DNA from: an uncultured Cohaesibacter sp.
Lineage (GTDB): Bacteria; Pseudomonadota; Alphaproteobacteria; Rhizobiales; Cohaesibacteraceae
DNA length: 64,000 nucleotides
Assembly (NCBI RefSeq): GCF_963666525.1
Contig: NZ_OY762905.1
Span: forward strand, 1,364,001 to 1,428,000
Direction of reading: 5' to 3'
Under the pieces are notes generated by a model. That model searched no databases. It was not told where the DNA came from and worked only from the letters and a program-made list of their open reading frames with translations. This document shows positions 44,734 through 54,941 of this stretch, one piece after another (position 1 is the stretch's first letter; each line of letters begins with the position of its first letter). Position numbers and translations under genes: made by a program.

Positions 44734-45822
44734 TTACTTGACCTGATCCATTGTGTAGTAACCGCTGCCGATCACGATTTTTTCCCAGTTGGAAGCATCG
44801 ACAGGAACTGGTTTCAGCAGATAGGAAGGAACAACCTTGACACCGTTATCATAGGTTTTGGTGTCGTTGATTTCCGGAGTTCCGCCTTCGAGCAGAGCGT
44901 TCACCATGCCTACGGTCACACGAGCAAGCTCACGGGTATCCTTGAAGATGGTGGAATACTGTTCGCCAGCCAGAATGGATTTGATGGACTGCACTTCAGC
45001 GTCCTGACCGGTCACGATTGGCATTTTCATGTCGCCGGAGCCGTAGCCAACGCCCTTGAGCGAAGACAGGATACCGATGGACAGGCCGTCATACGGAGCC
45101 AATACGCCATGGACAGTCTTGTCGGTGTAGAAGGCAGAGAGCAGGTTGTCCATGCGGGCCTGTGCAACAGCACCGTCCCAACGCAGGGTACCAACTTTAT
45201 CCATGCCGAACTGTTCAGAAGGAACAGCAACTTCACCAGCATCGATCATCGGCTGCAGAACAGACATGGCGCCATTGTAGAAGAAGTAGGCGTTGTTGTC
45301 GTCCGGAGAACCGCCGAACAGTTCAACGTTCCATGGTTTCGCGTCAGGGAAGCGTTCCTTGAGGCCCTGAACGAGGCTGGAAGCCTGCTGTACGCCAACC
45401 TGGAAGTTGTCAAAGGTAGCATAATAGTCGACGTTGCCGGAGTCACGGATCAGACGATCATAGGCAATAACCTTGATGTCAGAGTCAGCGGCCAGCTGCA
45501 GTGCGCCAGAAAGGGTCGTACCATCGATGGAAGCGATAACGAGAACGTTGACGCCCTTCAGGATCATGGTCTCGATCTGACGCAGCTGGTTAGCAATATC
45601 GTCTTCTGCATACTGCAAATCGGTCTGATAGCCAGCGGCTTCAAACTGTTCTTTCATGCTGTTGCCGTCAGTAATCCAGCGAGCTGATGACTGAGTAGGC
45701 ATAGCAATACCAACAAAACCCTTATCGGCAGCAACCGAAGGGGAAGCGGCGAACGAAGCGCCAAGAGCCAAAGCCATGGCCCCCATCGTTACTGTGTTGA
45801 AGAGTTTACCAAGTCCAAGCAT
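44734..45822 (-). CDS. chvE: multiple-sugar-binding periplasmic protein (ChvE type)
   Basis: Periplasmic binding protein of the pentose/hexose class (362 residues). Sec signal peptide at residues 1-32 ([16 protein letters not shown], cleavage after VAA). The mature region follows ChvE closely: [37 protein letters not shown] and [20 protein letters not shown] (20 residues). GGGAGGACAAC precedes the ATG. In Agrobacterium ChvE binds arabinose, galactose, glucose and uronates and cooperates with the ggu genes. Arabinose and galactose pathways flank it here. Confidence 0.93.
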   Translation of the reverse strand: MLGLGKLFNTVTMGAMALALGASFAASPSVAADKGFVGIAMPTQSSARWITDGNSMKEQFEAAGYQTDLQYAEDDIANQLRQIETMILKGVNVLVIASIDGTTLSGALQLAADSDIKVIAYDRLIRDSGNVDYYATFDNFQVGVQQASSLVQGLKERFPDAKPWNVELFGGSPDDNNAYFFYNGAMSVLQPMIDAGEVAVPSEQFGMDKVGTLRWDGAVAQARMDNLLSAFYTDKTVHGVLAPYDGLSIGILSSLKGVGYGSGDMKMPIVTGQDAEVQSIKSILAGEQYSTIFKDTRELARVTVGMVNALLEGGTPEINDTKTYDNGVKVVPSYLLKPVPVDASNWEKIVIGSGYYTMDQVK

Positions 45823-46626
45823 GTTGTCCTCCCTTGCTTGAATACACGTATGGTGCAATATCGCGCGCCGCATTGAACGGAACGCAAACTGAGCGGATCA
45901 AAGCGCACAATCGAAATGCAAGTAGATGGGAATAGCAGCCTAGGGTTGCCCTATAGAAATTTGGGCAATAAAAACCCGCACCCGGCGCAAGCGCACCAAG
46001 TCTCCTCCCAAACCAGACGCCCCTAACAGCAATCTGGACTCCTTCAATCCTCCGTGGACCATATTTCCTTGAAATGCCAATTTTGGAAAGGCGGCATTTA
46101 GTCAAAAATATGGATTATTCAGCTTTTCTCTCCCTTTCCTCCTGCGCAGCAACTTTTTACACAGTCGACCGACTACCTAGTCCTAAAGTCAAGCAGCCAA
46201 TAGTATTATTGCGCAGCCGTCAGTTAATCCTCCTTCAAGGTCCGATTTCAAAGCAACCATCAAAGCCGGACAGTCAAGACTGATATACATCCAATGAATT
46301 AAGGGTATTTTTTCTAAAAGCCGGAAACTATCCGCGATCTTCTATTTCGGCAGAAAAGCTACAAGATCGAAATAGCGGAATTTTACAAGAATATACCGAA
46401 CCAAAGACCCATGTCATTTGTCATGTCACTCCACAAATCGGGCGAGAGCCAGGCACATAAATGCTGTTTCCGAAATTATATGCGGCCCATTACATGCACA
46501 AATATGGCGCACATAGCAGACATGCACATTCCTTGACCCTTTCTAGGACCAGACCATTTCGGTAATTTTTTCGTACCACGAATTAAATTGGAGCTCAAGC
46601 CGAGCACCGGCGTTTGTTACAAAATG
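45823..46626. other. long intergenic region upstream of chvE
   Basis: About 800 bases, A/T-rich from 46080 on, without a supported gene. It holds a TATGGATTATTCAGC element (46110-46124) and a reversed GGAAATATGGTCC element near 46055-46067, both AraC-like half-sites, consistent with an arabinose-responsive chvE promoter. Confidence 0.5.
46110..46124. promoter_or_regulatory. candidate AraC half-site upstream of chvE
   Basis: TATGGATTATTCAGC matches the sites before araB and araD and lies in the same orientation relative to its gene, 288 bases before the chvE start. Confidence 0.42.
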
Positions 46627-46629
46627 AAA

Positions 46630-46672
46630 CAAAAAAGGCCACCCGGAATAATTGTATCCGGATGGCCAAAAA
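46630..46672 (-). terminator. rho-independent terminator after kdgA
   Basis: Minus-strand stem GGCCATCCGGA / TCCGGGTGGCC with a 9-base loop, then TTTTTTG. Confidence 0.9.
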
Positions 46673-46698
46673 TGAACTGTCTGATAATGAAAAGGTTT

Positions 46699-47331
46699 TT
46701 ATGCCTGCCCAAGCTTGGCAGCGGCCTTGGCACGCTCGGCGATAACATCCCAATTCTTGGCATTGACGTCGGCAACAGGAGCAATCCAGGTGCCGCCAAC
46801 CGCGAAGCAGTTTTTCTGGGAGAGGAATTCCTCGGCATTCTCAGGCTTCACACCGCCAGTTGGGCAGAAGCTGATATCGCTGACCGGACCGGCAACAGCC
46901 TTGAGCATGCCAACGCCGCCAACGATATTGGCCGGGAACATCTTCAGTTCCTTGAAACCGGCTTCCCGCAGGGTCATCATTTCGCTGATGGTGCCTGAAC
47001 CGGGCAGGAACGGCCAGTCGGTTGCCTTGAGAGCGCTGAGCAGCGTAGCCGAGGTGCCCGGAGACACACCGAAATGCCCGCCAGCCTCGATCGAAGCCTT
47101 CAGCTGCTCTTCGCAGAGGATGGAGCCAACCCCGATCACGCAATCCTTGACCTCGGCAGCGATCGCCTTGATGGAGTCAAGGGCGGCAGCTGTGCGCAGG
47201 GTCACTTCAACGGCAGGCAGGCCGCTTTCGGCGAGGCAACGAGCCAGTGGCACTGCGTCCTCGACATTTTCGATGACGACGACGGGGATGACTTTGGCAC
47301 CTTTACAGATGCTGGAAACCAGATCACGCAT
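46699..47331 (-). CDS. kdgA: 2-dehydro-3-deoxy-6-phosphogluconate aldolase
   Basis: KDPG aldolase (210 residues) that cleaves KDPG to pyruvate and glyceraldehyde-3-phosphate. The active-site segments are VIPVVVIENVEDAVPLARCL, EVTLRTAAALDSI (catalytic glutamate), the Schiff-base lysine in ELKMFPANIVGG and CPTGGVKPEN. It is the last enzyme of the hexuronate route, 12 bases after kdgK. Confidence 0.93.
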   Translation of the reverse strand: MRDLVSSICKGAKVIPVVVIENVEDAVPLARCLAESGLPAVEVTLRTAAALDSIKAIAAEVKDCVIGVGSILCEEQLKASIEAGGHFGVSPGTSATLLSALKATDWPFLPGSGTISEMMTLREAGFKELKMFPANIVGGVGMLKAVAGPVSDISFCPTGGVKPENAEEFLSQKNCFAVGGTWIAPVADVNAKNWDVIAERAKAAAKLGQA

Positions 47332-47343
47332 GATCGATCCTTC

Positions 47344-48273
47344 TTATTTAACGCGGGTCCAAACTGATTTATCGATGATGGCGCCCGGATGCATGATGAC
47401 CTGCCCCGCGACACCGTGCGCCGTTCTTGCGGCTTCTTCCTGTGTGGCTCCCAAAGCGCGCGCACCCAGATAGCCGGCAGCAAAGGAATCCCCTGCCCCC
47501 GTCGTATCCTTCGGCTTCAGCTTCGCCGCAGGAGGAACATTCTTTACCTCTTCTCCGGTGACCAGAAGGCAGCTTGACGCCCCTTCCTTGACCACCACTT
47601 CACTGGCCCCGTAGCCTTTCCACTGCCTGGCAATGGCAAGACCGTCCGCATCACCCCATAGCGCGACATGATCATCGGCGGTCACCAGAGCGAAATCGCT
47701 CAATGCGGCGGCGCGCTCGAAGGCTGCGCGGCAAACATCGGAATCGGGCCACAGTTTCGGACGGTAGTTGGGATCGAATCCCACCTTTACCGTCCCCATG
47801 ACCTTCTCTAGAGCATCAAACAGCGCCTGGCGTTGAGCATCATCAAGAATGGCCAGTGTAATGCCGGAAAAATAGATGACATCGAACTTTTTGAGAAGCT
47901 CTGCGATCTGATCGGCAGACCAACCGGCAAACATCTTCCTGGCTGCGGCATCGTTGCGCCAGTAGGTGAAGAAGCGCTCACCCGTCTCGTCATTCTCGAT
48001 CATGTAGAGACCGGGATTCTTGTCTTTCACCACGGTGACGGAATCCGTCAGGATGTCTTCGGCTTCCAGAGCCTTGCGAATGCCCTGACTCATCGGGTCG
48101 ACACCCAGACCGGTAATATAGGAAACCTCGATTTCCGGAGAGAATTGTCGGCTCAGATATGCAGCCGTATTGAAGGTATCCCCGGCAAATCCCTGTTTGA
48201 ACAGACCGTCACCGGCGGGCGCCAATTCAATCATACATTCGCCGATGCAGGCGATACTGACAGTTTTCGTCAT
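47344..48273 (-). CDS. kdgK: 2-dehydro-3-deoxygluconokinase
   Basis: PfkB-family sugar kinase (309 residues) that phosphorylates 2-keto-3-deoxygluconate. It has the PfkB substrate region GFAGDTFNTAAYLSRQ and the catalytic motif DTTGAGDSFAAGYLG. The ATG at 48273 gives the family length; the frame opens at 48414. Followed by kdgA. Confidence 0.92.
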   Translation of the reverse strand: MTKTVSIACIGECMIELAPAGDGLFKQGFAGDTFNTAAYLSRQFSPEIEVSYITGLGVDPMSQGIRKALEAEDILTDSVTVVKDKNPGLYMIENDETGERFFTYWRNDAAARKMFAGWSADQIAELLKKFDVIYFSGITLAILDDAQRQALFDALEKVMGTVKVGFDPNYRPKLWPDSDVCRAAFERAAALSDFALVTADDHVALWGDADGLAIARQWKGYGASEVVVKEGASSCLLVTGEEVKNVPPAAKLKPKDTTGAGDSFAAGYLGARALGATQEEAARTAHGVAGQVIMHPGAIIDKSVWTRVK

Positions 48274-48622
48274 ACATAAGCGCCGGAGGGAATCCGGGCC
48301 CCCTTGAGCGTCTCCGCGCCCCTTCGATGCCCGCGTACCGCCTGCGACTTGAAAGCCGGTCAGGCAATTCTCGGGCAGATCCGGACATGATCGCAGCCAA
48401 ACGGCCGTGACCATGCTCTAGGTGGCGGGATCACACCTTGTTTCAATGGATACTGCCATCTCCTTGAAAGAAGAAAGCAGCTCAGACATCTGTACAAAGA
48501 GGCCGCGCACGTGACGCGACCTCCAGACCATGTCTGGTTCTTGCAGGACAAGAACTAGACTAAAGTTTATGATTTCGCGACTCTTTTCTTGGCGAAACCG
48601 ATAACTTTTCCTTCAAAGAATC
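48274..48622. other. intergenic region between kduD and kdgK
   Basis: About 350 bases without a supported gene. I see no clear terminator for kduD; kdgK-kdgA may have their own promoter here. Confidence 0.4.
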
Positions 48623-49384
48623 CTAGCGAGCCAGCCAGCCGCCATCAACAGCAATGGTATAGCCGTTGATATAGGCAGAAGCAGGGGAACAAAGGAAGAC
48701 GACCGGCCCGGCAAGATCGGATGGCAGCCCCCAGCGACCGGCAGGAATGCGGTCCAGAATTTCCTTGCTGCGGGCAGCATCTTCACGCAGAGCCTGGGTG
48801 TTGTTGGTGGCCATGTAGCCCGGAGCAATGGCATTGACGTTGATGTCATGCTTGGCCCATTCATTGGCCAGCAGGCGGGTTACACCCATCACACCAGACT
48901 TGGAAGCGGTGTAGGACGGAACGCGGATACCGCCCTGGAAGGACAGCATGGATGCAACATTGACGATGTTACCGCCGTTGCCCTGAGCAATGAACTGCTT
49001 GGCAACAGCCTGAGACAGGAAGAAGACCGACTTGATGTTGATGTTCATCACGTCGTCCCAGTCCTTCTCAGAGAACTGGATTGCATCTTCGCGGCGGATG
49101 ATGCCAGCGTTGTTGACCAGAATGTCGATGCGGCCATATTCGGCAACCGTCTTGGCAACGATGTCAGGAATATCATCCATTTTCATCAGGTTGGCGCGGA
49201 TATCGAGGAACTTGCGACCGAGACCCTCGATCATTTCCTTGGTATCAGTTGGCTCGACGATGTTGACTCCGGCAATATCGCAGCCTGCTTTGGCAAGCCC
49301 GACGGCCATCCCCTGGCCAAGACCGGTGTCACAGCCGGTTACGATTGCAATTTTTCCAGTAAGATCAAATTGTTCTATCATCAT
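48623..49384 (-). CDS. kduD: 2-dehydro-3-deoxy-D-gluconate 5-dehydrogenase
   Basis: Classical SDR (253 residues) that reduces 2,5-diketo-3-deoxygluconate to KDG. TGCDTGLGQGMAVGLAKAGCD contains the cofactor loop (TGCDTGLGQG); NNAGIIRREDAIQFSEKDWD and YTASKSGVMGVTRLLANEWA (20 residues) closely match KduD. It completes the unsaturated-uronate branch with KduI and KdgF. Confidence 0.92.
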   Translation of the reverse strand: MMIEQFDLTGKIAIVTGCDTGLGQGMAVGLAKAGCDIAGVNIVEPTDTKEMIEGLGRKFLDIRANLMKMDDIPDIVAKTVAEYGRIDILVNNAGIIRREDAIQFSEKDWDDVMNINIKSVFFLSQAVAKQFIAQGNGGNIVNVASMLSFQGGIRVPSYTASKSGVMGVTRLLANEWAKHDINVNAIAPGYMATNNTQALREDAARSKEILDRIPAGRWGLPSDLAGPVVFLCSPASAYINGYTIAVDGGWLAR

Positions 49385-49405
49385 AGAGACTCCTTATCTT
49401 GATCG

Positions 49406-50866
49406 TTATTCATCAATCCATTGCACCAGACGATCCATCACGAACGGTTCGCTGGTCAGGAATTCATAGGCGTCGGCCACGGCGGCAACGAGGGTGTCTG
49501 ACGCAAGGGACTTGCCCCAGATGCTCTCTTCGGCGAGATAGGCCTTGACCATCGCGGCAACGCCATCGCTGTCCTTCAGTGCACCGATCCTTGCCATGGT
49601 CGCAATCACGTCCTCGGCATCACGCGGCGGCAGCTCGGCACTGCCCGCAAAGGCACCGGTGTAGAAGGCAAGCCAGGCGGCCAGCGACAGGCTCATGCAA
49701 CGCGGTGCCTTGCCGGTGGCAGCCATCGCGCTCTCGAAACGCGGCAGGTTGCGGGTGTGGAACTTGGCCAGACCGTTGAGCGAGATGTCGTACCAGCGAT
49801 GCACGATGAACGGATTGGCAAAGCGGCGCAGAACCTCGGCACTGAACTCGTTGAGCTCTTCGCGTGGCAGCGACAGATAGGGGATGATTTCCGTTTCCAG
49901 CATGGTGTTGAGGAAGCCGCGAGCCGCCTCGTTGTCCATCGCCTCTTTCACGGAAACCGTACCGGACAGCAGCGCCAGCGGGCAAAGGCCGGTGTGTGCA
50001 CCGTTGAGGATCGCCACCTTGCGTTCCTTGTAGCCGTCAGCGTTGGGAACGATCACCGTACCGGCATCCTTTTCTGCCATCGGCAGGCACAGATCTGGCT
50101 TGCCTTCCCGCTGTTCGATGACAAGGAAGTGGAACAGCTCGCCGGTCACCATCAGTGGATCGAGATAGCCCAGTTCCTTCTCGATGTCGGCGGCCTCGTC
50201 GCGCGGATAGCCCGGCACGATGCGGTCAACCAGCGTGTTGTAGAAGGCGTTCTTCGTCTCCAGCCAGGTGATGAACTCGGCCCCAACATTCCAGTCCTCA
50301 GCATGCTTGTGAACGCATTTTTCCAGCTCGTCGGCATTGTGATCGATCAACTCGCACGGCAGGAAGTGGAAGCCGGGGGCTTCGCTCTTGCCGCAGGAAT
50401 TGAAGCGCTCGAGCAGCAGACGGGTTACCTTGGCCGGATAGGAAGCCGGAGGGGTGTCGGTTGCCTTGCAGTCGGCATTGTAGACAATACCGGCTTCGGT
50501 GGTGTTGGAGATGAAGGCAACAAAATCGGTGTTGCGGGCCAGAGCCAGAACCTCGTCCCACTGCTTGACCGCATTGAGCTCGCGACGCACGGCAGAAATC
50601 AGGCGGGCATCGGAAACAGCCTCGCCATCCGGGCCAACGCCACGAGACAGCACCGTATAGACACCATCGCTGTCATTGAGCGAAATCGGCACGCCGCCAT
50701 CGATCGGGCGCACGATGACCACGCCATAGTCGGACCCGCAGTCTTCATTCATACGGTCGATCTTCCAGTCCATGAAGGCCCTGAGGAAGTTGCCTTCACC
50801 AAACTGGATGATGCGTTCGGTCGGACGGGCCCGCCCGCCAAGATTGCTCTCATTCACGCGTTGCAT
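49406..50866 (-). CDS. uxaB: tagaturonate reductase (altronate oxidoreductase family)
   Basis: Mannitol-dehydrogenase-superfamily reductase (486 residues). The start RIIQFGEGNFLRAFMDWKID (20 residues) and RMNEDCGSDYGVVIVRP, then LETKNAFYNTLVDRIVPGYP and NGAHTGLCPLALLSG mark UxaB. It reduces tagaturonate to altronate with NADH. No separate fructuronate reductase (UxuB) is present, though UxuA is, so this enzyme or one elsewhere must serve fructuronate. Confidence 0.93.
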   Translation of the reverse strand: MQRVNESNLGGRARPTERIIQFGEGNFLRAFMDWKIDRMNEDCGSDYGVVIVRPIDGGVPISLNDSDGVYTVLSRGVGPDGEAVSDARLISAVRRELNAVKQWDEVLALARNTDFVAFISNTTEAGIVYNADCKATDTPPASYPAKVTRLLLERFNSCGKSEAPGFHFLPCELIDHNADELEKCVHKHAEDWNVGAEFITWLETKNAFYNTLVDRIVPGYPRDEAADIEKELGYLDPLMVTGELFHFLVIEQREGKPDLCLPMAEKDAGTVIVPNADGYKERKVAILNGAHTGLCPLALLSGTVSVKEAMDNEAARGFLNTMLETEIIPYLSLPREELNEFSAEVLRRFANPFIVHRWYDISLNGLAKFHTRNLPRFESAMAATGKAPRCMSLSLAAWLAFYTGAFAGSAELPPRDAEDVIATMARIGALKDSDGVAAMVKAYLAEESIWGKSLASDTLVAAVADAYEFLTSEPFVMDRLVQWIDE

Positions 50867-50926
50867 TGCGTTGTTTCCTCTCTCAGTTGTTCGTTTGTCC
50901 CGGCAGAAAGCACGATGACGGATGGT

Positions 50927-52462
50927 CTACATCACCGCGCCGATCTGCCATGGCACAAATTCATACTCGCCTAACCCCAAAAGCTCGGACTTGGTCTTCT
51001 TGCCCGAGGCGACCTCGATGATGTAGTCGAGAATCTCGGCCCCCTTGTCCTCAAGGCTGATGCCCTTGGACAGAACATCGCCGCAGTTGATGTCCATGTC
51101 GTCCGGCATGGATTCAAACAGATGGTCGTTGGTAGCCACCTTGATGGTCGGCGATGGCTTGGAGCCGATGGCCGAGCCTCGCCCGGTGGTAAAGACAATC
51201 ATGTGCGCCCCGCCGGCAATCTGCCCGGCGGCACAGGCCGGGTCGTAGCCCGGGGTGTCCATATAGACAAAGCCCGGCTTGTCGATCTTCTCGGCATAAT
51301 CGAATACGGCGGTCAGTGGCGTCGAACCGGACTTGGCGGTCGCACCAAGCGACTTCTCCAGAATGGTCGTCAGACCACCGGCCTTGTTGCCCGGACTGGG
51401 GTTGTTGTCGAGGCTGCCTTCGTTGACCTCGACATAATGCTCCCACCATTTGATCTGGGACACCAGCTTGTCGCCGACTTCCTTGCTGGCCGCACGGCGC
51501 AGCAGCAGCTGTTCGGCACCATAGATCTCTGGCGTTTCAGACAGGATGGCGCTGGCCCCAAGACCGGCCAGCATGTCCGCCGTCTTGCCAAGCGCCGGGT
51601 TGGCGGTGATGCCGGAAAAGCCGTCAGAGCCGCCGCACTGCAGCGCGATCTTCAGCTTGCTGGCGGAACAGGGTTCGCGGTAGGCCTTGTTGACCTCGGG
51701 CAGCAGCTCCAGCACCTTGGCCTTGATGGCGTCGATGGTCTTGCGGGTGCCGCCGACTTCCTGAATGGCGAGGCTGTGGAAGTGTTCAAGATTCTGCTGC
51801 TTGTCGGCGTCGAAACGGTCTTTCATCCGGCCGATCTGCATCACCTCGCAGCCGAGGCCGACGAAAATCGTTGCCCCGACATTCGGGTGGGTCGCATAGC
51901 CCCAGAGGGTCCTCTCGAGCACCTCGATGCTCTTGGTGCCGCTCATGCCGCAGCCGGTGCTGTGGGCGAGCCCGACAACGCCATCGACATTCTCATACTG
52001 GTCAAGAACGCCGGACGCCAGAATCTCCTGGCTGGCATGCCGGATAACCGTTGCCGAACAGTTCACGGTTGCCAGCAGGGCAATATAGTTGCGCGTGCCG
52101 ACTTCGCCATTCTTGCGGCGGAAGCCCATGAACTCGCGCCCTTCCATCGACGGGATGGCAGCGGTTGCCTTTTCCAGATCACAGCCGATCTGATAGTCCT
52201 GGCCGTGATCGGAGAAAGCCAGATTGTGCGAATGGACATGCTCACCGGCAATGATGTCCTGCGTCGCTCGCCCGATCACTTCGCCAAACTTGATGACTTC
52301 CTCGCCCTTCTTGTGGTCCTTGCGTGCGATCTTGTGCCCGGCGAAGACATTGCCCTTCAGCGGTGCACCAAGGCCAAGCGGGTCATCACCAGCCTTGGCG
52401 CCGGCCGGCAGAATGGCAATGGTATCGGCAGGATTGAGAATGATGGGTGTTGTAGAGGTCAT
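50927..52462 (-). CDS. uxaA: altronate dehydratase
   Basis: Iron-dependent dehydratase (511 residues) converting altronate to KDG. The N-terminal SAF-like region (about 1-100; GHKIARKDHKKGEEVIKFGE) is fused to the large catalytic part, with RNYIALLATVNCSAT, HSTGCGMSGTKSIEVLERTL (20 residues) and LQCGGSDGFSGITANPALG. It overlaps the uxuA stop (ATGA), so the two dehydratase genes are coupled. The ATG is within the last codons of uxuA. Confidence 0.93.
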   Translation of the reverse strand: MTSTTPIILNPADTIAILPAGAKAGDDPLGLGAPLKGNVFAGHKIARKDHKKGEEVIKFGEVIGRATQDIIAGEHVHSHNLAFSDHGQDYQIGCDLEKATAAIPSMEGREFMGFRRKNGEVGTRNYIALLATVNCSATVIRHASQEILASGVLDQYENVDGVVGLAHSTGCGMSGTKSIEVLERTLWGYATHPNVGATIFVGLGCEVMQIGRMKDRFDADKQQNLEHFHSLAIQEVGGTRKTIDAIKAKVLELLPEVNKAYREPCSASKLKIALQCGGSDGFSGITANPALGKTADMLAGLGASAILSETPEIYGAEQLLLRRAASKEVGDKLVSQIKWWEHYVEVNEGSLDNNPSPGNKAGGLTTILEKSLGATAKSGSTPLTAVFDYAEKIDKPGFVYMDTPGYDPACAAGQIAGGAHMIVFTTGRGSAIGSKPSPTIKVATNDHLFESMPDDMDINCGDVLSKGISLEDKGAEILDYIIEVASGKKTKSELLGLGEYEFVPWQIGAVM

Positions 52463-53643
52463 GCTTTGGCCCTTTCATGGTGAATGCCAGCCATCAGCCC
52501 GCGAAGCTCGGCCAATCCGCGCATACGCCCGATCAGCGGATAGCCCGGATGTGTGTCGCGGCGATCATCGTCGAGCATTTCGTGACCATGATCAGGCCGG
52601 AATACGATATCGGAATCGGCTCTGCCTTCTTCCTGACGCCGTTTTTCTTCATCAAGGAGATTGGCGGCCAGCAGAGCCATATCGGTGTCGCCTCCCAGAT
52701 GCGTGGCTTCCTCGAAGGAGCCGTCGGCAAATTTCCTGACATTGCGCAAATGAGCAAAATGGATCTTGTCGGCAAAGCGTCGTGCGATCGCCGGAATGTC
52801 ATTGTCCGGATGGGCACCGAGCGATCCCGAGCAAAGGGTCAGCCCGTTGGCACGGCTCTCATGCGCCGAAAGCACCCAGGCGATGTCTTCTTCGGTGGAA
52901 ACAATGCGTGGCAATCCGAGAATGTCGCGTGGCGGATCATCCGGATGCACGGCAAAACTGAGGCCAAGCTCTTCGGCAGTGGGAATGACCTCATCCAGAA
53001 AGCGCTTGTAGTTTGCCCGCAGGGTCTCCCGGTCGATACCTTCATAGCCCTTGAGGGCTTCCTTGAGCTGCTTGATGTTGTAGCGATCATAGGCCCCCGG
53101 CAACCCGGCCATGACCGAAGCCATCAACCGGTCCCGCTTGGCCTCGTCGGACAGCCGGAACCAGACCCGACCCCGCTCCAGCGCATCGTCGCAATAGTCA
53201 GCCTCAGCCCCTTCGCGCTCAAGCATGAAGACCTCAAGCGCCGCCATGCGCGCAGCATCGAACCTCAAGCATGTACCGCCGCCGTCAACGGGAGCCCGCA
53301 GGTCGGTACGCGTCCAGTCCAGAAGCGGCATGAAATTGTAACAGATGACCTTCACGCCCTCGGCCGCAAGGTTGGCCATGGATTGCCGGTAGTTGGAAAA
53401 AAGGGTCGACAGGTCACCCTCACCTTTCTTGATCCGCTCGTGAATGGGCAGGCTCTCCACGATCGGCCAATTGAAACCAGCCAGTTCGATGCTCTGACGC
53501 ATCTTGGCAATGGTTTCCCGAGGCCAAACTTCACCATAGGGGATCTCATAAAGTGCCGTAACGATTTCCCGCGCCCCGGTCTGCGCAATCTCGGACAGAG
53601 AGATGCGATCAAACGAGCCATACCAGCGCCAGCCTTCTTTCAT
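52459..53643 (-). CDS. uxuA: mannonate dehydratase
   Basis: Metal-dependent dehydratase (394 residues, the usual length) converting mannonate to KDG. WRWYGSFDRISLSEIAQTGA, EIPYGEVWPRETIAKM, AVHPDDPPRDILGLPRI and FRPDHGHEMLDD are diagnostic. The ATG at 53643 has AAGGAGTGGAAC upstream. Confidence 0.94.
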   Translation of the reverse strand: MKEGWRWYGSFDRISLSEIAQTGAREIVTALYEIPYGEVWPRETIAKMRQSIELAGFNWPIVESLPIHERIKKGEGDLSTLFSNYRQSMANLAAEGVKVICYNFMPLLDWTRTDLRAPVDGGGTCLRFDAARMAALEVFMLEREGAEADYCDDALERGRVWFRLSDEAKRDRLMASVMAGLPGAYDRYNIKQLKEALKGYEGIDRETLRANYKRFLDEVIPTAEELGLSFAVHPDDPPRDILGLPRIVSTEEDIAWVLSAHESRANGLTLCSGSLGAHPDNDIPAIARRFADKIHFAHLRNVRKFADGSFEEATHLGGDTDMALLAANLLDEEKRRQEEGRADSDIVFRPDHGHEMLDDDRRDTHPGYPLIGRMRGLAELRGLMAGIHHERAKA

Positions 53644-53994
53644 GTTCCACTCCTTAAGCGAGCAAAAGCGCAGCCATTCTAGCGGCTGCCGGGCCCAACG
53701 AGGCCGCAACAAGCTCTTCCTGACGCCAAGGTAGCGCCAAGAACAGGGAAGAAGCCGGTCTCGATTTCCTGTATCACTGCGCCGTCCTGGTCCTCGCGGC
53801 AGACGCATAACCTTCTGAAAAAAATTCTTTTACCAACCCGCTCGACCATCCTCAGGCAGATAGGTCCAAAGTTCAGCGGGTATTGAAGATCTCAAACAAG
53901 GAAAGCTGGCGCTTCAGTTCCACCCACAGCCACTTTCCTTGTCTGAGCAGGCGGGCCGAAATTCGGCCAGCCACGTTCCTGAACCCAGAGCGCT
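53644..53994. other. intergenic region between kduI and uxuA
   Basis: About 350 bases with no supported gene. A promoter for uxuA-uxaA-uxaB may be here; I see no clear operator. Confidence 0.4.
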
Positions 53995-54819
53995 TTAGCG
54001 CAGGTCTTCCATCGCGACGAAGTCCATGTCGGTATAGTCGACATTGTCACCGGCCATCGCCCAGATGAAGGTGTAGCTGCCAACGCCCGCACCCGCATGG
54101 ATGGACCACGGCGGGGAGACGACCACTTCCTCGTTCTTGACCACCAGATGGCGGGTCTCATTCGGCTCACCCATGAAGTGCATGACGCGGGTCTGCGGCG
54201 CCATGTCGAAATAGCAATAGGCTTCCATGCGGCGATCATGCACGTGAGCTGGCATGGTGTTCCAGACCGACCCGGCGTGCAGCTTGGTGTAGCCGAGCAC
54301 CAACTGGCAGGATTCCATCACCAGCGGATGAATGAACTGATAGATGGTACGCTCGTTGGAGGTTTCGGCAGCGCCCATATGCACGCTGTTGGCATTCTCG
54401 ATCTTGATCAGCCGGGCTGGCAGTTCCCTGTGGGCCGGAGCCGATGTGATGTAGAAGCGGCCCATGCCGGCGAAGGTGACAGCGCCCGAGCCCTTCGGCA
54501 GATAGAGCACATCGCCATGGTCAAGGGCATAGTCGATACCGGCGCAGGAAACAGAACCCGATGCACCGATGTTGACGATCCCCATTTCGCGCCGGTCCAG
54601 AATGCTGGGCGTACCGCATTCCTTGACTTCATCAAGAACGAGGTAGCCGCCATTTGGCACTGCACCGCCAACAATGAAGCGATCATAATGGGTGTAGGTC
54701 AGGCGGATTTCGCCTTCTGCGAAAAGACCTTCGGACAGAAAATTATCACGCAGAGCCTTGGTATCCATGCTCTTTGTGTGGTCTGCATTCACAGCGTGAA
54801 CTGTTTTCACTGTAAGCAT
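53995..54819 (-). CDS. kduI: 5-keto-4-deoxyuronate isomerase
   Basis: Cupin-type isomerase (274 residues) converting 5-keto-4-deoxyuronate to 2,5-diketo-3-deoxygluconate. The zinc site is visible in AHVHDRRMEAYCYFD, and SSPPWSIHAGAG-like PPWSIHAGAGVGSYTFIWAM (20 residues) follows. The preceding gene is kdgF and the product goes to KduD. Confidence 0.94.
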   Translation of the reverse strand: MLTVKTVHAVNADHTKSMDTKALRDNFLSEGLFAEGEIRLTYTHYDRFIVGGAVPNGGYLVLDEVKECGTPSILDRREMGIVNIGASGSVSCAGIDYALDHGDVLYLPKGSGAVTFAGMGRFYITSAPAHRELPARLIKIENANSVHMGAAETSNERTIYQFIHPLVMESCQLVLGYTKLHAGSVWNTMPAHVHDRRMEAYCYFDMAPQTRVMHFMGEPNETRHLVVKNEEVVVSPPWSIHAGAGVGSYTFIWAMAGDNVDYTDMDFVAMEDLR

Positions 54820-54941
54820 TGCAAATATTCCTTGTTTTCAAGCTGCGGCACCGGGACAGCGCCGACCCTTGGCGGTCTCATGGGGTGCCCTCCGGCACTG
54901 GGTGCCATCGCAAAACGGGCTTTGCGGGAGGGAAAACTTGG

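Noticed and set aside
46277-46295. ACTGATATACATCC resembling the GntR operator
   Set aside because: Only one half matches and it lies between chvE and kdgA far from either start on the wrong side; probably chance.
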